Positions 50,203 to 58,365 of a stretch of 64,000 nt of DNA are shown piece by piece. Source of the stretch: an uncultured Pseudokineococcus sp. (GTDB lineage Bacteria; Actinomycetota; Actinomycetes; Actinomycetales; Quadrisphaeraceae); contig NZ_CANMPM010000007.1 in the NCBI RefSeq assembly GCF_947499845.1, positions 1 through 64,000 of the forward strand, read 5' to 3'. How positions within the stretch are numbered: position 1 is the stretch's first letter; each line of letters starts with the position of its first letter. The position numbers were made by a program, and so were the translations under genes. The notes beneath the pieces were generated by a model that worked only from the letters and a program-made list of their open reading frames with translations, had not been told where the DNA came from and did not search any database.

Positions 50203-50937
50203 TCAGCCGCGGCCCTCGCGCCGGGGCAGGCGGCGGACGAGGTCGAGGACGGCCCACCAGGTCACGCGGACGACGGCCTCGCCGACGATGGCGGGGCCCA
50301 TCTTGGAGCGGCCGGCGGCGCGCTCGACGAAGGTGATGGGCACCTCGACGACCCGTGCCCCCTGGCGCACCGCGCGGAGCGTCGTCTCCACCTGGAAGCA
50401 GTAGCCCGTGGAGCGCATGCCCGCGACGCCCACGCGCTCGAGCAGCTCCGCGCGGAAGGCGCGGAAGCCCGCCGTGGCGTCGCGCACCCCGAGGCGCAGC
50501 GCCGCGCGGATGTAGGCGTTGCCCCCGCGGGAGAGCAGCTGACGGCGGCGCGGCCAGCCCCGCGTGCCGCCCCCGCGCACGTACCGCGAGCCGATCGCGA
50601 GGTCGGCGCCGCCCGGACCGACGGCGTCGAGGAGGGCCGGCAGGCGGTCGGCCGGGTGGGACAGGTCCGCGTCCATCTCGACGACGACGTCGTACCCGCG
50701 CTCCCGGGCCCAGGCGAAACCGGCGCGGTACGCGGCGCCGAGCCCGTCCTTGCCCGCGCGGCGCAGCAGGTGCACCCGCGGCTCGGGCCGGGCGGCGACG
50801 AGGTCGCCGCTGCCGTCGGGGCTCGCGTCGTCGACGACGAGGACGTCCGCGCCCGGCGCGGAGGCGAGGACGGCGTCGAGGAGCCTTCCGAGCGTGGCGG
50901 CCTCGTCGTAGACGGGCACCACGACGACGGCCCTCAC
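50203..50937 (-). CDS. Polyprenol monophosphomannose synthase-type glycosyltransferase
   Basis: A 244-residue family 2 glycosyltransferase of the dolichol-phosphate mannose synthase type. VVVPVYDEAATLGRLLDAVL, VLVVDDASPDGSGDL, VVEMDADLSHPADRLP (metal DxD), AIGSRYVRGGGTRGW and the late SKMGPAIVGEAVVRVTWW are typical. It should transfer mannose or a related hexose from its nucleotide to polyprenyl phosphate, to be used outside the membrane. The preceding gtrA gene supplies a likely flippase or membrane anchor. The start GTG lies in a 14-bp tandem duplication that also holds the gtrA stop. Confidence 0.9.
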   Translation of the reverse strand: MRAVVVVPVYDEAATLGRLLDAVLASAPGADVLVVDDASPDGSGDLVAARPEPRVHLLRRAGKDGLGAAYRAGFAWARERGYDVVVEMDADLSHPADRLPALLDAVGPGGADLAIGSRYVRGGGTRGWPRRRQLLSRGGNAYIRAALRLGVRDATAGFRAFRAELLERVGVAGMRSTGYCFQVETTLRAVRQGARVVEVPITFVERAAGRSKMGPAIVGEAVVRVTWWAVLDLVRRLPRREGRG

Positions 50938-50954
50938 GCGACGGCCCTCACGCG
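50927..50954. repeat. 14-bp tandem duplication at the gtrA/dpm junction
   Basis: ACGGCCCTCACGCG occurs twice in direct succession (50927-50940, 50941-50954). One copy holds the start GTG of the glycosyltransferase and the other the gtrA stop. Confidence 0.85.
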
Positions 50955-51559
50955 GCGCTGCCCGGCTCGGCCCCGCCGCGCCCGGGCCCCGGGCGGTGGA
51001 GCCCCGGCCGGTGGAGCTCCGGCCGGTGCGGCCCCGGCACGAGCAGGGCCTCCGACGGCGGGAAGGGCGGCGGCCGGTGCCCCGGGACGTCGCGGAAGAC
51101 GAGCGCCCGGTAGGCGACGAAGCGGAAGGCCGTGCCGAGGACGAGGCCCACGCCGTTGGCGGACACGTTGTCCGCCAGCACGCTGGTGAGCCCGAGGACG
51201 TAGTGCGAGACGGCGAGGCACGCCAGCGCGATGCCGGTGCCGCCGGCGTTCACGGCCAGGAAGAGGAGGAGCTCGCGCCGGGTGGAGCCCGTGGTGCGGT
51301 GGCCCCAGGTCCACCACCGGTTGCCGAGCCACGTGACCGCCGTCGCGACGACGGTCGAGACGACCTTGGCGGTGAGGGGCCGGTCCTCGAGCAGCCCGAG
51401 GGCCGAGGTCCGCAGGAGGGTGAAGACGCCGACGTCGACGACGAAGCCGGCGCCGCCGACGAGGAGGAAGCGCCACACCTCCTCGCCCACGTGGCGCGGG
51501 CGGCGGCGCAGCGCGCTCCGCCGGCGGCCTCCCGCCGCGGCCCGGTCTCCTGACGCCAC
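50948..51559 (-). CDS. GtrA family membrane protein
   Basis: A 203-residue protein with four transmembrane helices. FLLVGGAGFVVDVGVFTLL, VVATAVTWLGNRWWTWGH and FLAVNAGGTGIALACLAVSHY are the GtrA/DPMS-like blocks. Such proteins move or stabilise polyprenyl-phosphate sugars, in keeping with the adjacent glycosyltransferase. The 45-residue C-terminal tail is Pro/His/Arg-rich. GTG 51559 has a purine-rich GGGACGAGAG upstream. A GtrA gene stands at the same place near purK in M. tuberculosis (Rv3277). Confidence 0.88.
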   Translation of the reverse strand: MASGDRAAAGGRRRSALRRRPRHVGEEVWRFLLVGGAGFVVDVGVFTLLRTSALGLLEDRPLTAKVVSTVVATAVTWLGNRWWTWGHRTTGSTRRELLLFLAVNAGGTGIALACLAVSHYVLGLTSVLADNVSANGVGLVLGTAFRFVAYRALVFRDVPGHRPPPFPPSEALLVPGPHRPELHRPGLHRPGPGRGGAEPGSAA

Positions 51560-51698
51560 CGCTCTCGTCCCCTCCGGCCCGCACCCTCGACACCCCGCAC
51601 GCCCCGGTGCGCGCGGCCGGGCAGCGGCCGTGGCCCGAACCTACCTGCGCCTCCCGGAGGCTCCGGACCGCCCGGTGCGGCGGTGAGCCGGCCCGGAG

Positions 51699-51746
51699 GG
51701 GTGAGGAGACGGGTGAGGGAACGGGTGAGGAGACGGCGTGAGGAGG
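51699..51746. repeat. Four 12-bp tandem repeats before the purK promoter
   Basis: GGGTGAGGAGAC at 51699 and 51723, GGGTGAGGGAAC at 51711 and GGCGTGAGGAGG at 51735 form a purine-rich array on a 12-bp grid. It ends 16 bp before the TAGCCT hexamer, thus at the -35 position. Confidence 0.8.
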
Positions 51747-51762
51747 ACGCGTCCGCCGTCGG

Positions 51763-51768
51763 TAGCCT
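51763..51768 (+). promoter_or_regulatory. Leaderless -10 hexamer TAGCCT upstream of purK
   Basis: TAGCCT lies 6 nt before GTG 51775, which starts a small upstream frame and not purK itself. Confidence 0.5.
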
Positions 51769-51774
51769 CCGCGC

Positions 51775-51861
51775 GTGCGCCCCTCCTGCTGCCGTCCGCA
51801 CCGCCGGTCCCCGCGCGGGCCCGCCCGCCGGGGCCGTCGGTCCGCCGGGGCCCGCCCGTGA
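51775..51861 (+). CDS. Putative leaderless 28-codon upstream ORF coupled to purK
   Basis: GTG 51775 lies 6 nt after TAGCCT and opens a 28-codon frame starting VRPSCCRPHRRS and ending with a TGA that overlaps the purK GTG as GTGA. The peptide is Arg/Pro-rich with a Cys-Cys pair. Position, leaderless spacing and coupling resemble the short leaderless ORFs that control downstream translation in mycobacteria. With such high GC the frame could also be chance, and no homologue is known to me. Confidence 0.4.
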   Translation: MRPSCCRPHRRSPRGPARRGRRSAGARP

Positions 51862-53111
51862 GCGCCGCGGCGACCTCCGCCGACGCCGCCCCGGCGGCGG
51901 CCGGGGCCCGCACGGGCGCGGGCCCGGGCTTCCCCGTCGTCGCGGTCGTCGGCGGCGGGCAGCTGGCGCGGATGATGCAGCCGGCCGCCGTCGAGCTCGG
52001 CGTCGGCCTGCGGGTCCTCGCGACCTCCGCGGCGGAGAGCGCCGCGCTCGCCGTCCCCGACGTGCGCCTGGGCGCCCACACCGACCTCGCCGCGCTGCGG
52101 GCCGTCGCGGACGGCGCGGCGGCGCTGACCTTCGACCACGAGCACGTGCCGACCGAGCACCTGCGCGCCCTCGAGGCCGACGGGGTCGCCGTGCGCCCGG
52201 GGCCGGCCGCGCTCGTGCACGCCCAGGACAAGCTGGTCATGCGCCGCCGCCTCACCGACCTGGGCGTCCCGTGCCCGCGGTGGGCGCCCGTCGACGACGT
52301 CGACGCGCTCGTGGCCTTCGGCGACGGCGGGGACGACGGCGAGGGGGGCTGGCCGGTCGTCCTCAAGACCCCGCGCGGCGGCTACGACGGCAAGGGGGTG
52401 CGCGTCCTCGACGACGCGGCCGCCGCCCGGGCCGCGCAGGACTGGTTCGACGCCGCCGACGGCCCCCTGCTCGTCGAGGAGGCCGTCCCCTTCGTCCGCG
52501 AGCTCGCCGTCCTCGTCGCCCGCAGCCCCAGCGGGCAGGCGTCGGCGTGGCCCGTCGTCGAGACGGTCCAGGTCGGCGGCGTCTGCAGCGAGGTGACCGC
52601 CCCGGCACCGGGTCTCGACGAGGACCTCGCCGCGGAGGTCGTCGGGACGGCGCTGCGCGTCGCCGGCGAGCTCGGCGTCACCGGCGTGCTCGCCGTCGAG
52701 TGCTTCGAGACCGCGGACGGGCGGGTCCTCGTCAACGAGCTCGCCATGCGGCCCCACAACTCGGGCCACTGGACGCAGGACGGCGCCGCGACGTCGCAGT
52801 TCGAGCAGCACCTGCGGGCGGTGCTCGACCTGCCGCTGGGCTCGCCGCGCGCGCGGGCCCGCTGGACGGTGATGGCCAACGTCCTCGGCTCCTCCCGCGC
52901 GGACCGCGCGGCGGAGGACCCGGAGGCGATGTACCGCTCCTACCTGCACGTCATGGCGCGCGACCCGGAGGTCAAGGTGCACCTGTACGGCAAGGGCCCG
53001 CGCCCCGGGCGCAAGCTCGGGCACGTCACCGCCTGGGGCGACGACCTCGAGGACGTGCGCGCCCGGGCGCGGCACGCCGCCGCCTTCGTCGCGGGGGACA
53101 TCGATGAGTGA
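51858..53111 (+). CDS. purK: N5-carboxyaminoimidazole ribonucleotide synthase
   Basis: A 417-residue ATP-grasp enzyme that makes N5-CAIR from AIR, ATP and bicarbonate in purine synthesis. [60 protein letters not shown] and [14 protein letters not shown] are conserved. GTG 51858 is used because it overlaps the small upstream frame; an in-frame GTG at 51738 would add 40 low-complexity residues but lies before the promoter. It overlaps purE by 8 bp. Confidence 0.94.
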   Translation: MSAAATSADAAPAAAGARTGAGPGFPVVAVVGGGQLARMMQPAAVELGVGLRVLATSAAESAALAVPDVRLGAHTDLAALRAVADGAAALTFDHEHVPTEHLRALEADGVAVRPGPAALVHAQDKLVMRRRLTDLGVPCPRWAPVDDVDALVAFGDGGDDGEGGWPVVLKTPRGGYDGKGVRVLDDAAAARAAQDWFDAADGPLLVEEAVPFVRELAVLVARSPSGQASAWPVVETVQVGGVCSEVTAPAPGLDEDLAAEVVGTALRVAGELGVTGVLAVECFETADGRVLVNELAMRPHNSGHWTQDGAATSQFEQHLRAVLDLPLGSPRARARWTVMANVLGSSRADRAAEDPEAMYRSYLHVMARDPEVKVHLYGKGPRPGRKLGHVTAWGDDLEDVRARARHAAAFVAGDIDE

Positions 53112-53652
53112 GGGCCCGCTCGGCGCCGTCGTCGGCGACGGAGACCCGCTCGTCGGCGTCGTCATGGGCTCGGAATCCGACTGGCGCGTCATGGAGGCCG
53201 TCTCGACCGCCCTGTCCGAGTTCGCCGTCCCGCACGCCGTGGACGTCGTCTCCGCCCACCGGATGCCCGAGCGGATGGTCGACTACGGCCGCTCCGCCGC
53301 CGACCGGGGGCTGCGGGTCCTCGTGGCCGGCGCCGGGGGAGCGGCGCACCTGCCGGGGATGCTGGCGGCGCTGACGCCGCTGCCCGTCGTGGGGGTGCCG
53401 GTGCCGCTGGCCCACCTCGACGGCATGGACTCGCTGCTGTCCATCGTGCAGATGCCGGCGGGCGTGCCCGTGGCCACGGTCTCCGTCGGCGGTGCGCGCA
53501 ACGCCGGGCTCCTCGCCGTCCGCGTCCTGGCGGCGGGCGGCGACGAGCGCGGGGCCGACCTGCGCGCGCGGATGGCGCGCTTCCAGGACGAGCTGCGCGC
53601 CGCCGCCGAGGCGAAGGGCGCCGCGCTGCGGGAGCGGGTCGCGGGCGCCTGA
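53104..53652 (+). CDS. purE: N5-carboxyaminoimidazole ribonucleotide mutase
   Basis: A 182-residue class I PurE that isomerises N5-CAIR to [20 protein letters not shown], the catalytic [27 protein letters not shown] and [28 protein letters not shown] are diagnostic. It starts inside the end of purK (ATGAGTGA), which fixes the operon. The C-terminus has a short helical extension. Confidence 0.95.
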   Translation: MSEGPLGAVVGDGDPLVGVVMGSESDWRVMEAVSTALSEFAVPHAVDVVSAHRMPERMVDYGRSAADRGLRVLVAGAGGAAHLPGMLAALTPLPVVGVPVPLAHLDGMDSLLSIVQMPAGVPVATVSVGGARNAGLLAVRVLAAGGDERGADLRARMARFQDELRAAAEAKGAALRERVAGA

Positions 53653-53673
53653 GGACGTCCGGCCGCGGCCGCC

Positions 53674-54108
53674 TCAGACGAGGCCGAGCCGCGGCGCCTC
53701 GATCGCCGGGCAGGCGTCCATGACGACGTCGAGCCCGGCCGCGCGGGCGCGAGCCGCGGCGTCCTCGTCGACGACGCCGAGCTGCATCCACACCGCGTGC
53801 GCTCCGAGGCGGATGGCCTCGTCGACGACCGCGCCGACGCGCGAGCTGTTGACGAAGCAGTCGACGACGTCGAGCGGGCCGTGGCGGTCGGCCGTGGCGA
53901 GGTCGGGGAAGCCGTGCTCGCCGTGGACGTCGACCGCCCGCGGGTGCACCGGCACGACCTCGGCGCCGAGCCGCTCCTGGAGGAAGCGCGCGACGCCGTA
54001 CGCCGGCCGGTCGGTGTTGTCGGACAGCCCGACGACCGCCCACCGGCCGGGCTCGGTGAGCAGGCGGCGGACGACGTCGGGGTCGTTGGTGTGCGACGTG
54101 GAGGTCAT
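53674..54108 (-). CDS. CoA-binding domain protein (YccU-like)
   Basis: A 144-residue single-domain Rossmann protein. WAVVGLSDNTDRPAYGVARFL followed by VPVHPRA and DVVDCFVNSSRVGAVVDEAI is the CoA-binding/YccU pattern, and AVWMQLGVVDEDAAARARAAG follows. Such proteins bind CoA, but the role is unknown. It is convergent with purE, 21 bp away. The start ATG 54108 has CACCAT 6 nt upstream, similar to the leaderless pattern. Confidence 0.85.
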   Translation of the reverse strand: MTSTSHTNDPDVVRRLLTEPGRWAVVGLSDNTDRPAYGVARFLQERLGAEVVPVHPRAVDVHGEHGFPDLATADRHGPLDVVDCFVNSSRVGAVVDEAIRLGAHAVWMQLGVVDEDAAARARAAGLDVVMDACPAIEAPRLGLV

Positions 54109-54190
54109 GCCGCCATGGTGCGTCGCCGACGGCGTCGTCGGCGTCCCGGAGGGGCTGTGGACGGACGGTCCTCGGGTGCCGAGCGCGCCC

Positions 54191-54196
54191 TACCCT
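54191..54196 (+). promoter_or_regulatory. Leaderless -10 hexamer TACCCT
   Basis: TACCCT lies 6 nt before the ATG of the small coiled-coil gene at 54203. Confidence 0.5.
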
Positions 54197-54202
54197 CGGC
54201 GC

Positions 54203-54478
54203 ATGGTGCCCACGTCGCTCCTCGTCACCGCGATGATCGGCGGCTTCGCCGTCGCGCTGACCGCCGTGCTCGCCGTCGTGGGGGTGCTCGGGAGCCGGCT
54301 GACGGACCTGCGTGCCGACATGACCGGGCGCTTCGACGGCGTGGACCGCCGCTTCGACGGCGTCGACCGTCGCGTCGAGCGGCTGGAGGAGCGCGTGGGG
54401 GGCGTCGAGGAGCAGATGACGGCGGTGCGCGCGTCGCTCGGGGCCGTCGACGCGCGGCTGACGACGCTGGAGCGCTGA
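54203..54478 (+). CDS. Small membrane-anchored coiled-coil protein
   Basis: A 91-residue protein: one N-terminal transmembrane helix (LLVTAMIGGFAVALTAVLAV, about 5-24) and then a hydrophilic, heptad-like part with the repeated phrase RFDGVDRRFDGVDRRVERLE. The pattern predicts a trimeric coiled coil outside or inside the membrane. No named family is evident. It starts 6 nt after a TACCCT hexamer and is convergent with the LCP gene, 15 bp away. Confidence 0.65.
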   Translation: MVPTSLLVTAMIGGFAVALTAVLAVVGVLGSRLTDLRADMTGRFDGVDRRFDGVDRRVERLEERVGGVEEQMTAVRASLGAVDARLTTLER

Positions 54479-54493
54479 CGGCCCCGGCACGGC

Positions 54494-55750
54494 TCAGCCG
54501 CCGAGCGCAGCCGCCTGGGCGTCCGCGATGGCCCGGACCGCCTCGGTGTCGTCCGCGCGCAGCGCCGACCACAGGGCGTCCGCCTGCTCCTCGTCCCAGT
54601 CCACGACCTGCCCGGAGTTGGTGACCCGGTCCGTCGCCGCCACGGGCACGGTCATCGACACGCCGTCCGCCGACGAGGCGGCCCGCATGCCGCGGGCGAA
54701 GGTGACGAGGTCGCCCAGGCCCGTGGACTCGTCGACCGTGAGGGCGGAGCCGCCGGCCGCTGCGGTGGGGAAGGCGCGGAAGGGGTTGAGCAGGAGCCCC
54801 GGCGAGGTGCCCTCGGCGGCGATAGCCGCCATGAGCTGGCGCTGGCGGTCACCGCGCCCGAGGTCGCCGCGGGGGTCCTCGTACCGGGTGCGGGCGTAGC
54901 CCAGGGCCGTGTCGCCGTCCATGACCTGGCACCCCGCCGCGATGTCCAGGCGCGCCTTCGGGTCCTCGATCGCGGTCTCGGGGCACATCTCGACCCCGCC
55001 GACGGCGTCGACGATGTCGGCGAAGCCCGTGAAGCCCGTCTCGACGTAGTCGTCGACGTGCAGGCCGGTGGCCAGCTCGACGGTGTCGACGAGCAGGGGA
55101 GCGCCGCCGAGCGAGAAGGCGGCGTTGATCTTCGTCTCGTAGTAGCCGGGGACCTCGACGTAGGAGTCGCGGGGGATGCTGACGAGGACGCTGGGGCCGC
55201 CCCCGTCCGGGACGTGCAGCAGCAGGATGGAGTCGGTCCGGGCGCCCGGTGCGTCCCCGCCGATCGTCGTGCCCTCGCGGCTGTCGGACCCCACGAGCAG
55301 GTACGTGTCCCCGGGCGTGTCCTCCACGGCGGACGCACCGAGGGCGTCGACGCGCTGCAGGGCTCCCAGGGCCGTCAGCCCCAGCGCCACCGGGTAGGCG
55401 ACGAGCGCGGCCGCCACGAGGACGGCGAGCAGGACGCCGGCGCGGCGGCGACGGACGCGGGAGGAGGGCCGACGGCGGCCGTACGTCGTCCCGGTCGGAG
55501 CCGCGGCCCGGCCGACGGGGTGGCGCCCCGCGCGGTCGGCCTCCGCGACGGGCGGCAGCGGCGGCTCGGGCGCGCGGTCACGCACGGCGCCGGCCGGGCG
55601 GGGCGAGGAGGGCGGGGGCAGCTGCTGGCGCCGCTCACCGGCGTCGGGCCGCCGCAGGCGGGGCCGGGCGCGGTAGGTCGTCGACGGGCCCCAGCGCGGC
55701 TCCTCGGTCTCCGCGGCGGGGCCCCGCCGGCGGTCGGGCTGGCTGGGCAT
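54494..55750 (-). CDS. LytR-CpsA-Psr (LCP) family phosphotransferase
   Basis: A 418-residue envelope enzyme that attaches polyprenyl-linked glycopolymers to peptidoglycan. A Pro/Arg-rich cytoplasmic tail (about 110 residues) is followed by one transmembrane helix (GVLLAVLVAAALVAYPVALG, about 105-124) and the LCP domain: YLLVGSDSREG, ARTDSILLLHVP, VLVSIPRDSYVEVPG, KINAAFSLGG and the Arg-containing ALGYARTRYEDPRGDLGRGD. It sits beside the rml genes, as cpsA does in M. tuberculosis (Rv3267). TATCCT lies 7 nt before the ATG. Likely acceptor: the arabinogalactan-like or other rhamnose-linked wall polymer. Confidence 0.92.
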   Translation of the reverse strand: MPSQPDRRRGPAAETEEPRWGPSTTYRARPRLRRPDAGERRQQLPPPSSPRPAGAVRDRAPEPPLPPVAEADRAGRHPVGRAAAPTGTTYGRRRPSSRVRRRRAGVLLAVLVAAALVAYPVALGLTALGALQRVDALGASAVEDTPGDTYLLVGSDSREGTTIGGDAPGARTDSILLLHVPDGGGPSVLVSIPRDSYVEVPGYYETKINAAFSLGGAPLLVDTVELATGLHVDDYVETGFTGFADIVDAVGGVEMCPETAIEDPKARLDIAAGCQVMDGDTALGYARTRYEDPRGDLGRGDRQRQLMAAIAAEGTSPGLLLNPFRAFPTAAAGGSALTVDESTGLGDLVTFARGMRAASSADGVSMTVPVAATDRVTNSGQVVDWDEEQADALWSALRADDTEAVRAIADAQAAALGG

Positions 55751-55757
55751 GCGCGGG

Positions 55758-55763
55758 AGGATA
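55758..55763 (-). promoter_or_regulatory. Leaderless -10 hexamer TATCCT for the LCP gene
   Basis: TATCCT on the minus strand ends 7 nt before ATG 55750. Confidence 0.5.
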
Positions 55764-55863
55764 CGGGCGCCGGCCGGGGGCTCCCTGAGCGCGCGCACGG
55801 CGCGTCGCGGGCTCGGCCACCACCCGACGCGGGAGATGACCGAGCGTCACGCGATTACGGTCG

Positions 55864-56484
55864 TCACCGGGAGCGCAGGGCCTCCAGGTGCTCGGCGACC
55901 TGCTCGACGGTGGGCAGCAGGCCCTGCTCGCGCGCCTCGGCGAGCGTCGGCGCCGCGGTGTCCTTCTCCGACAGCAGCGGCTCGAGCGGGCGGCCGTCGC
56001 GGTCCTGCGTCGGCCACGCGACGGCCAGGTCGGGGTCGCGCGGGTCGACGCCGTGCTCGCGACCGGGGGAGTAGCCCTCCGAGCACAGGTAGACGACCGT
56101 GCTGCCCTCGGCCAGCGACATGAAGGCGTGGCCGAGCCCCTCCGCGAGGTAGACGGCGCAGCGGTCGACGTCGTCGAGGAGCACCGAGCGCCACTGCCCG
56201 AAGGTGGGCGACCCGACGCGGATGTCGACGACGACGTCGAGCACCGCCCCCGCGGGGCAGAAGACGTACTTGGCCTGTCCCGGGGGGACGTCCGCGAAGT
56301 GGATCCCCCGGACGACGCCGGCGGCCGAGACGCTGCAGTTCGCCTGCGCGAGCCGCAGCGGGTGCCCCCTCTGCTCGGCGAAGGCGGTCTCGGTGAACCA
56401 CTCCATGAAGACGCCTCGGGCGTCGCGGTGCTGGGTCGGGCGCACGACGAAGGCGCCCTCGATGTCCAGGGGTTCGACGGGCAT
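55864..56484 (-). CDS. rmlC: dTDP-4-dehydrorhamnose 3,5-epimerase
   Basis: A 206-residue cupin epimerase of dTDP-L-rhamnose synthesis. DARGVFMEWFTETAF, AQANCSVSAAGVVRGIHF with the catalytic His, KYVFCPAGAVLDVVVDIRVGSPTFG and GLGHAFMSLAEGSTVVYLCSEGY are conserved. The C-terminal 35 residues are a helical extension. TAGTCT lies 6 nt before the ATG. With rmlA and rmlD in this window only rmlB (4,6-dehydratase) is not seen; it may lie outside. Confidence 0.93.
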   Translation of the reverse strand: MPVEPLDIEGAFVVRPTQHRDARGVFMEWFTETAFAEQRGHPLRLAQANCSVSAAGVVRGIHFADVPPGQAKYVFCPAGAVLDVVVDIRVGSPTFGQWRSVLLDDVDRCAVYLAEGLGHAFMSLAEGSTVVYLCSEGYSPGREHGVDPRDPDLAVAWPTQDRDGRPLEPLLSEKDTAAPTLAEAREQGLLPTVEQVAEHLEALRSR

Positions 56485-56490
56485 GGGGAG

Positions 56491-56496
56491 AGACTA
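56491..56496 (-). promoter_or_regulatory. Leaderless -10 hexamer TAGTCT for rmlC
   Basis: TAGTCT on the minus strand ends 6 nt before ATG 56484. Confidence 0.5.
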
Positions 56497-56546
56497 GGTT
56501 GCGAGGTCGACCACCGACGGCGGCCGGGACGACGCCTCGCGTGTCG

Positions 56547-57287
56547 TCAGAGGCGGTACGTGGGGCTGGTCGCCCCCCAGGCGCTGGGCATGTCCGCAGT
56601 CACCACCCGCATGGCGGTGCCGCGCGGGAGGCGGACGTCAACGGCGACGTCGCCGGAGCGGTCGCTGGTCGTGCTGGCGACCCACTGCCAGCTCCGACCG
56701 TCGAACCGCTGGACGACGACGGGTCGGCCCGACCACGGCACCATGCTGCCTCGGACGCTGTGGTAGACGCGCAGGGAGGCAGTCAGTCGTGTGATGTCAC
56801 CGCGCCGGGTGCCGCGGAGCCCGGCGAGCGAGTGGGCGCGGACGTCCACTGGCGTCGAGGTTTCGGCGAAGGCGCACGAGCCGTCCGAGCTGCGCCAGGC
56901 GGACGTCTTCCACTGCATGAGCCCCCAGTGCGGGAGGGCTCGGGCCTCCAGTACGACGCGCGCTCGCTGGATGTCGACCCGGCGAGCGATAGGGCCGGTG
57001 CTGGAACCTCGAGCGGCAGCACGACCACCTCGACCGATCAAGGAGACTTGGGTCCCGTCCACCGCCGCGCTCGTCGTCGTCGCCACCTCGTACACGCTCA
57101 CGGGTGCTCCGACCCTCACGCGCTCCGGGGCGTCCGTGCGGTTGATCGTCATAGCCGCAGCCGCGGCTGCAGCTCGGTCACTCGCCGCGGCGGGGGCGCC
57201 TTGGCCGTGCGCTGCGGCCGCGCCACCTGTGAGGACGAGGCCAGCGAGCGTCGTGCTCACCACTGCGCTTGCGAGACGGGACTTCAT
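56547..57287 (-). CDS. Secreted protein of unknown function, paralogue of 58366-59025
   Basis: A 246-residue exported protein. The signal peptide is MKSRLASAVVSTTLAGLVL followed by TGGAAAAHG (about residues 1-28). The mature part is beta-rich; its C-terminal VVVQRFDGRSWQWVASTTSD matches VTVQKLDGDGRSWQYLATTT in the second secreted protein beyond rmlD. Such repeats occur in exported proteins near polysaccharide genes, but no enzyme motif is visible. ATG 57287 has GGGGAG upstream. Base composition is visibly less GC-rich than in neighbouring genes. A carbohydrate- or wall-binding role is a guess. Confidence 0.7.
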   Translation of the reverse strand: MKSRLASAVVSTTLAGLVLTGGAAAAHGQGAPAAASDRAAAAAAAMTINRTDAPERVRVGAPVSVYEVATTTSAAVDGTQVSLIGRGGRAAARGSSTGPIARRVDIQRARVVLEARALPHWGLMQWKTSAWRSSDGSCAFAETSTPVDVRAHSLAGLRGTRRGDITRLTASLRVYHSVRGSMVPWSGRPVVVQRFDGRSWQWVASTTSDRSGDVAVDVRLPRGTAMRVVTADMPSAWGATSPTYRL

Positions 57288-57443
57288 CGATGTGCTCCCC
57301 ACGCTGGACTGGTTCATCTCAGCCGTGTCATCGGACCACCTGTGCCGAGACGGAGTGCTTCGCTGACGGTGTCCGGTGGGCTCACTCGTCCGGCCGAGGA
57401 GCGATCGAGGGCTTATGCACCGCCTCCCTCGTCGACGGACTGA

Positions 57444-57449
57444 CAAGAT
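57444..57449 (+). promoter_or_regulatory. Leaderless-type -10 hexamer CAAGAT for rmlD
   Basis: CAAGAT lies 6 nt before the ATG at 57456. Confidence 0.4.
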
Positions 57450-57455
57450 GACCGG

Positions 57456-58316
57456 ATGACCACGCGTTGGGCCGTCGTCGGTGCCTCGGGGATGCTGGGT
57501 AGGGAGGTCGTCCGCTCCTTGCGGACCATGGGGGAGGAGGTCGTCGCCCTGTCGAGGGCCGACCTGGACGTCACAGACGTAGACGCCAGCCGTCAACTGC
57601 TCAAGGGGAACGACGTCATCATCAACGCGAGCGCGTGGACAGCCGTCGATGACGCCGAGCGCGCCGAGGCGGCGGCCTTCTCAGTCAACGCGATCGGAGC
57701 CCGGAACCTCGCAGCTGCCGCGTCGTCGACAGGCGCTCGCCTCGTCCATGTCTCCACCGACTACGTCTTCGACGGGCGCGCACGGGATCCGTACGCCGAG
57801 GCTGCACCGACCGCGCCGCGCTCCGCCTACGGGCGCACCAAACTGGCCGGCGAGTGGGCGGTCGCCGCCACATGTCCCGACCACTTGATCGTCCGCACCG
57901 CCTGGCTGTACGGGGACGGCAGGTGCTTCCCCCGCACGATCGCGCGACTGCTCGGGCAGCGGGAGACGGTGTCGGTCGTCGAGGACCAGCACGGCCAACC
58001 GACCTGGACGCGAGACGTCGGAGATCTCCTGGTCCGGTTGGTCGTCGCTGGCGCTCCGAGCGGCGTCTACCACGGCACCGCCTCCGGGAGGGGCACGTGG
58101 CGGGACCTCGCGCAGGAGGTCGCCCGGTCGATCGGCGCGGACCCCGAGCGGGTTCTCCCCACGACGTCCGACAACTTCCCGACGCCGGCCGAGCGGCCGG
58201 CGTGGAGCGTCCTGGGGCACCGGGCGCTCCTCGCGAGCGGGATCGAGCCCATCCCCGACTGGCGTGAGCGCTGGCGGCTCGCGGCGGGCGAGGTGCTGGC
58301 GCTGAGCGAGGCGTAG
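57456..58316 (+). CDS. rmlD: dTDP-4-dehydrorhamnose reductase
   Basis: A 286-residue short-chain reductase completing dTDP-L-rhamnose. WAVVGASGMLGREVVRSL binds NADPH, DVIINASAWTAVDDAE and HVSTDYVFDGRA contain the active-site Thr, and the catalytic YGRTK pair (Tyr and Lys) follows in SAYGRTKLAGEW. The late RTAWLYGDGRCFPRTIARL matches RmlD. It is transcribed opposite to rmlC and rmlA. Codon use includes more A/T-ending codons than the rest of the window. A terminator hairpin follows the stop. Confidence 0.92.
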   Translation: MTTRWAVVGASGMLGREVVRSLRTMGEEVVALSRADLDVTDVDASRQLLKGNDVIINASAWTAVDDAERAEAAAFSVNAIGARNLAAAASSTGARLVHVSTDYVFDGRARDPYAEAAPTAPRSAYGRTKLAGEWAVAATCPDHLIVRTAWLYGDGRCFPRTIARLLGQRETVSVVEDQHGQPTWTRDVGDLLVRLVVAGAPSGVYHGTASGRGTWRDLAQEVARSIGADPERVLPTTSDNFPTPAERPAWSVLGHRALLASGIEPIPDWRERWRLAAGEVLALSEA

Positions 58317-58317
58317 C

Positions 58318-58356
58318 CCCGCCGTCCCGACGACGGGCAGACGTCGGGACGGCGGG
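58318..58356. terminator. 15-bp hairpin terminator between converging genes
   Basis: CCCGCCGTCCCGACG and its exact complement enclose a 9-nt loop. It serves rmlD from the left and the secreted-protein gene from the right. Confidence 0.8.
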
Positions 58357-58365
58357 CGCGGTGGA

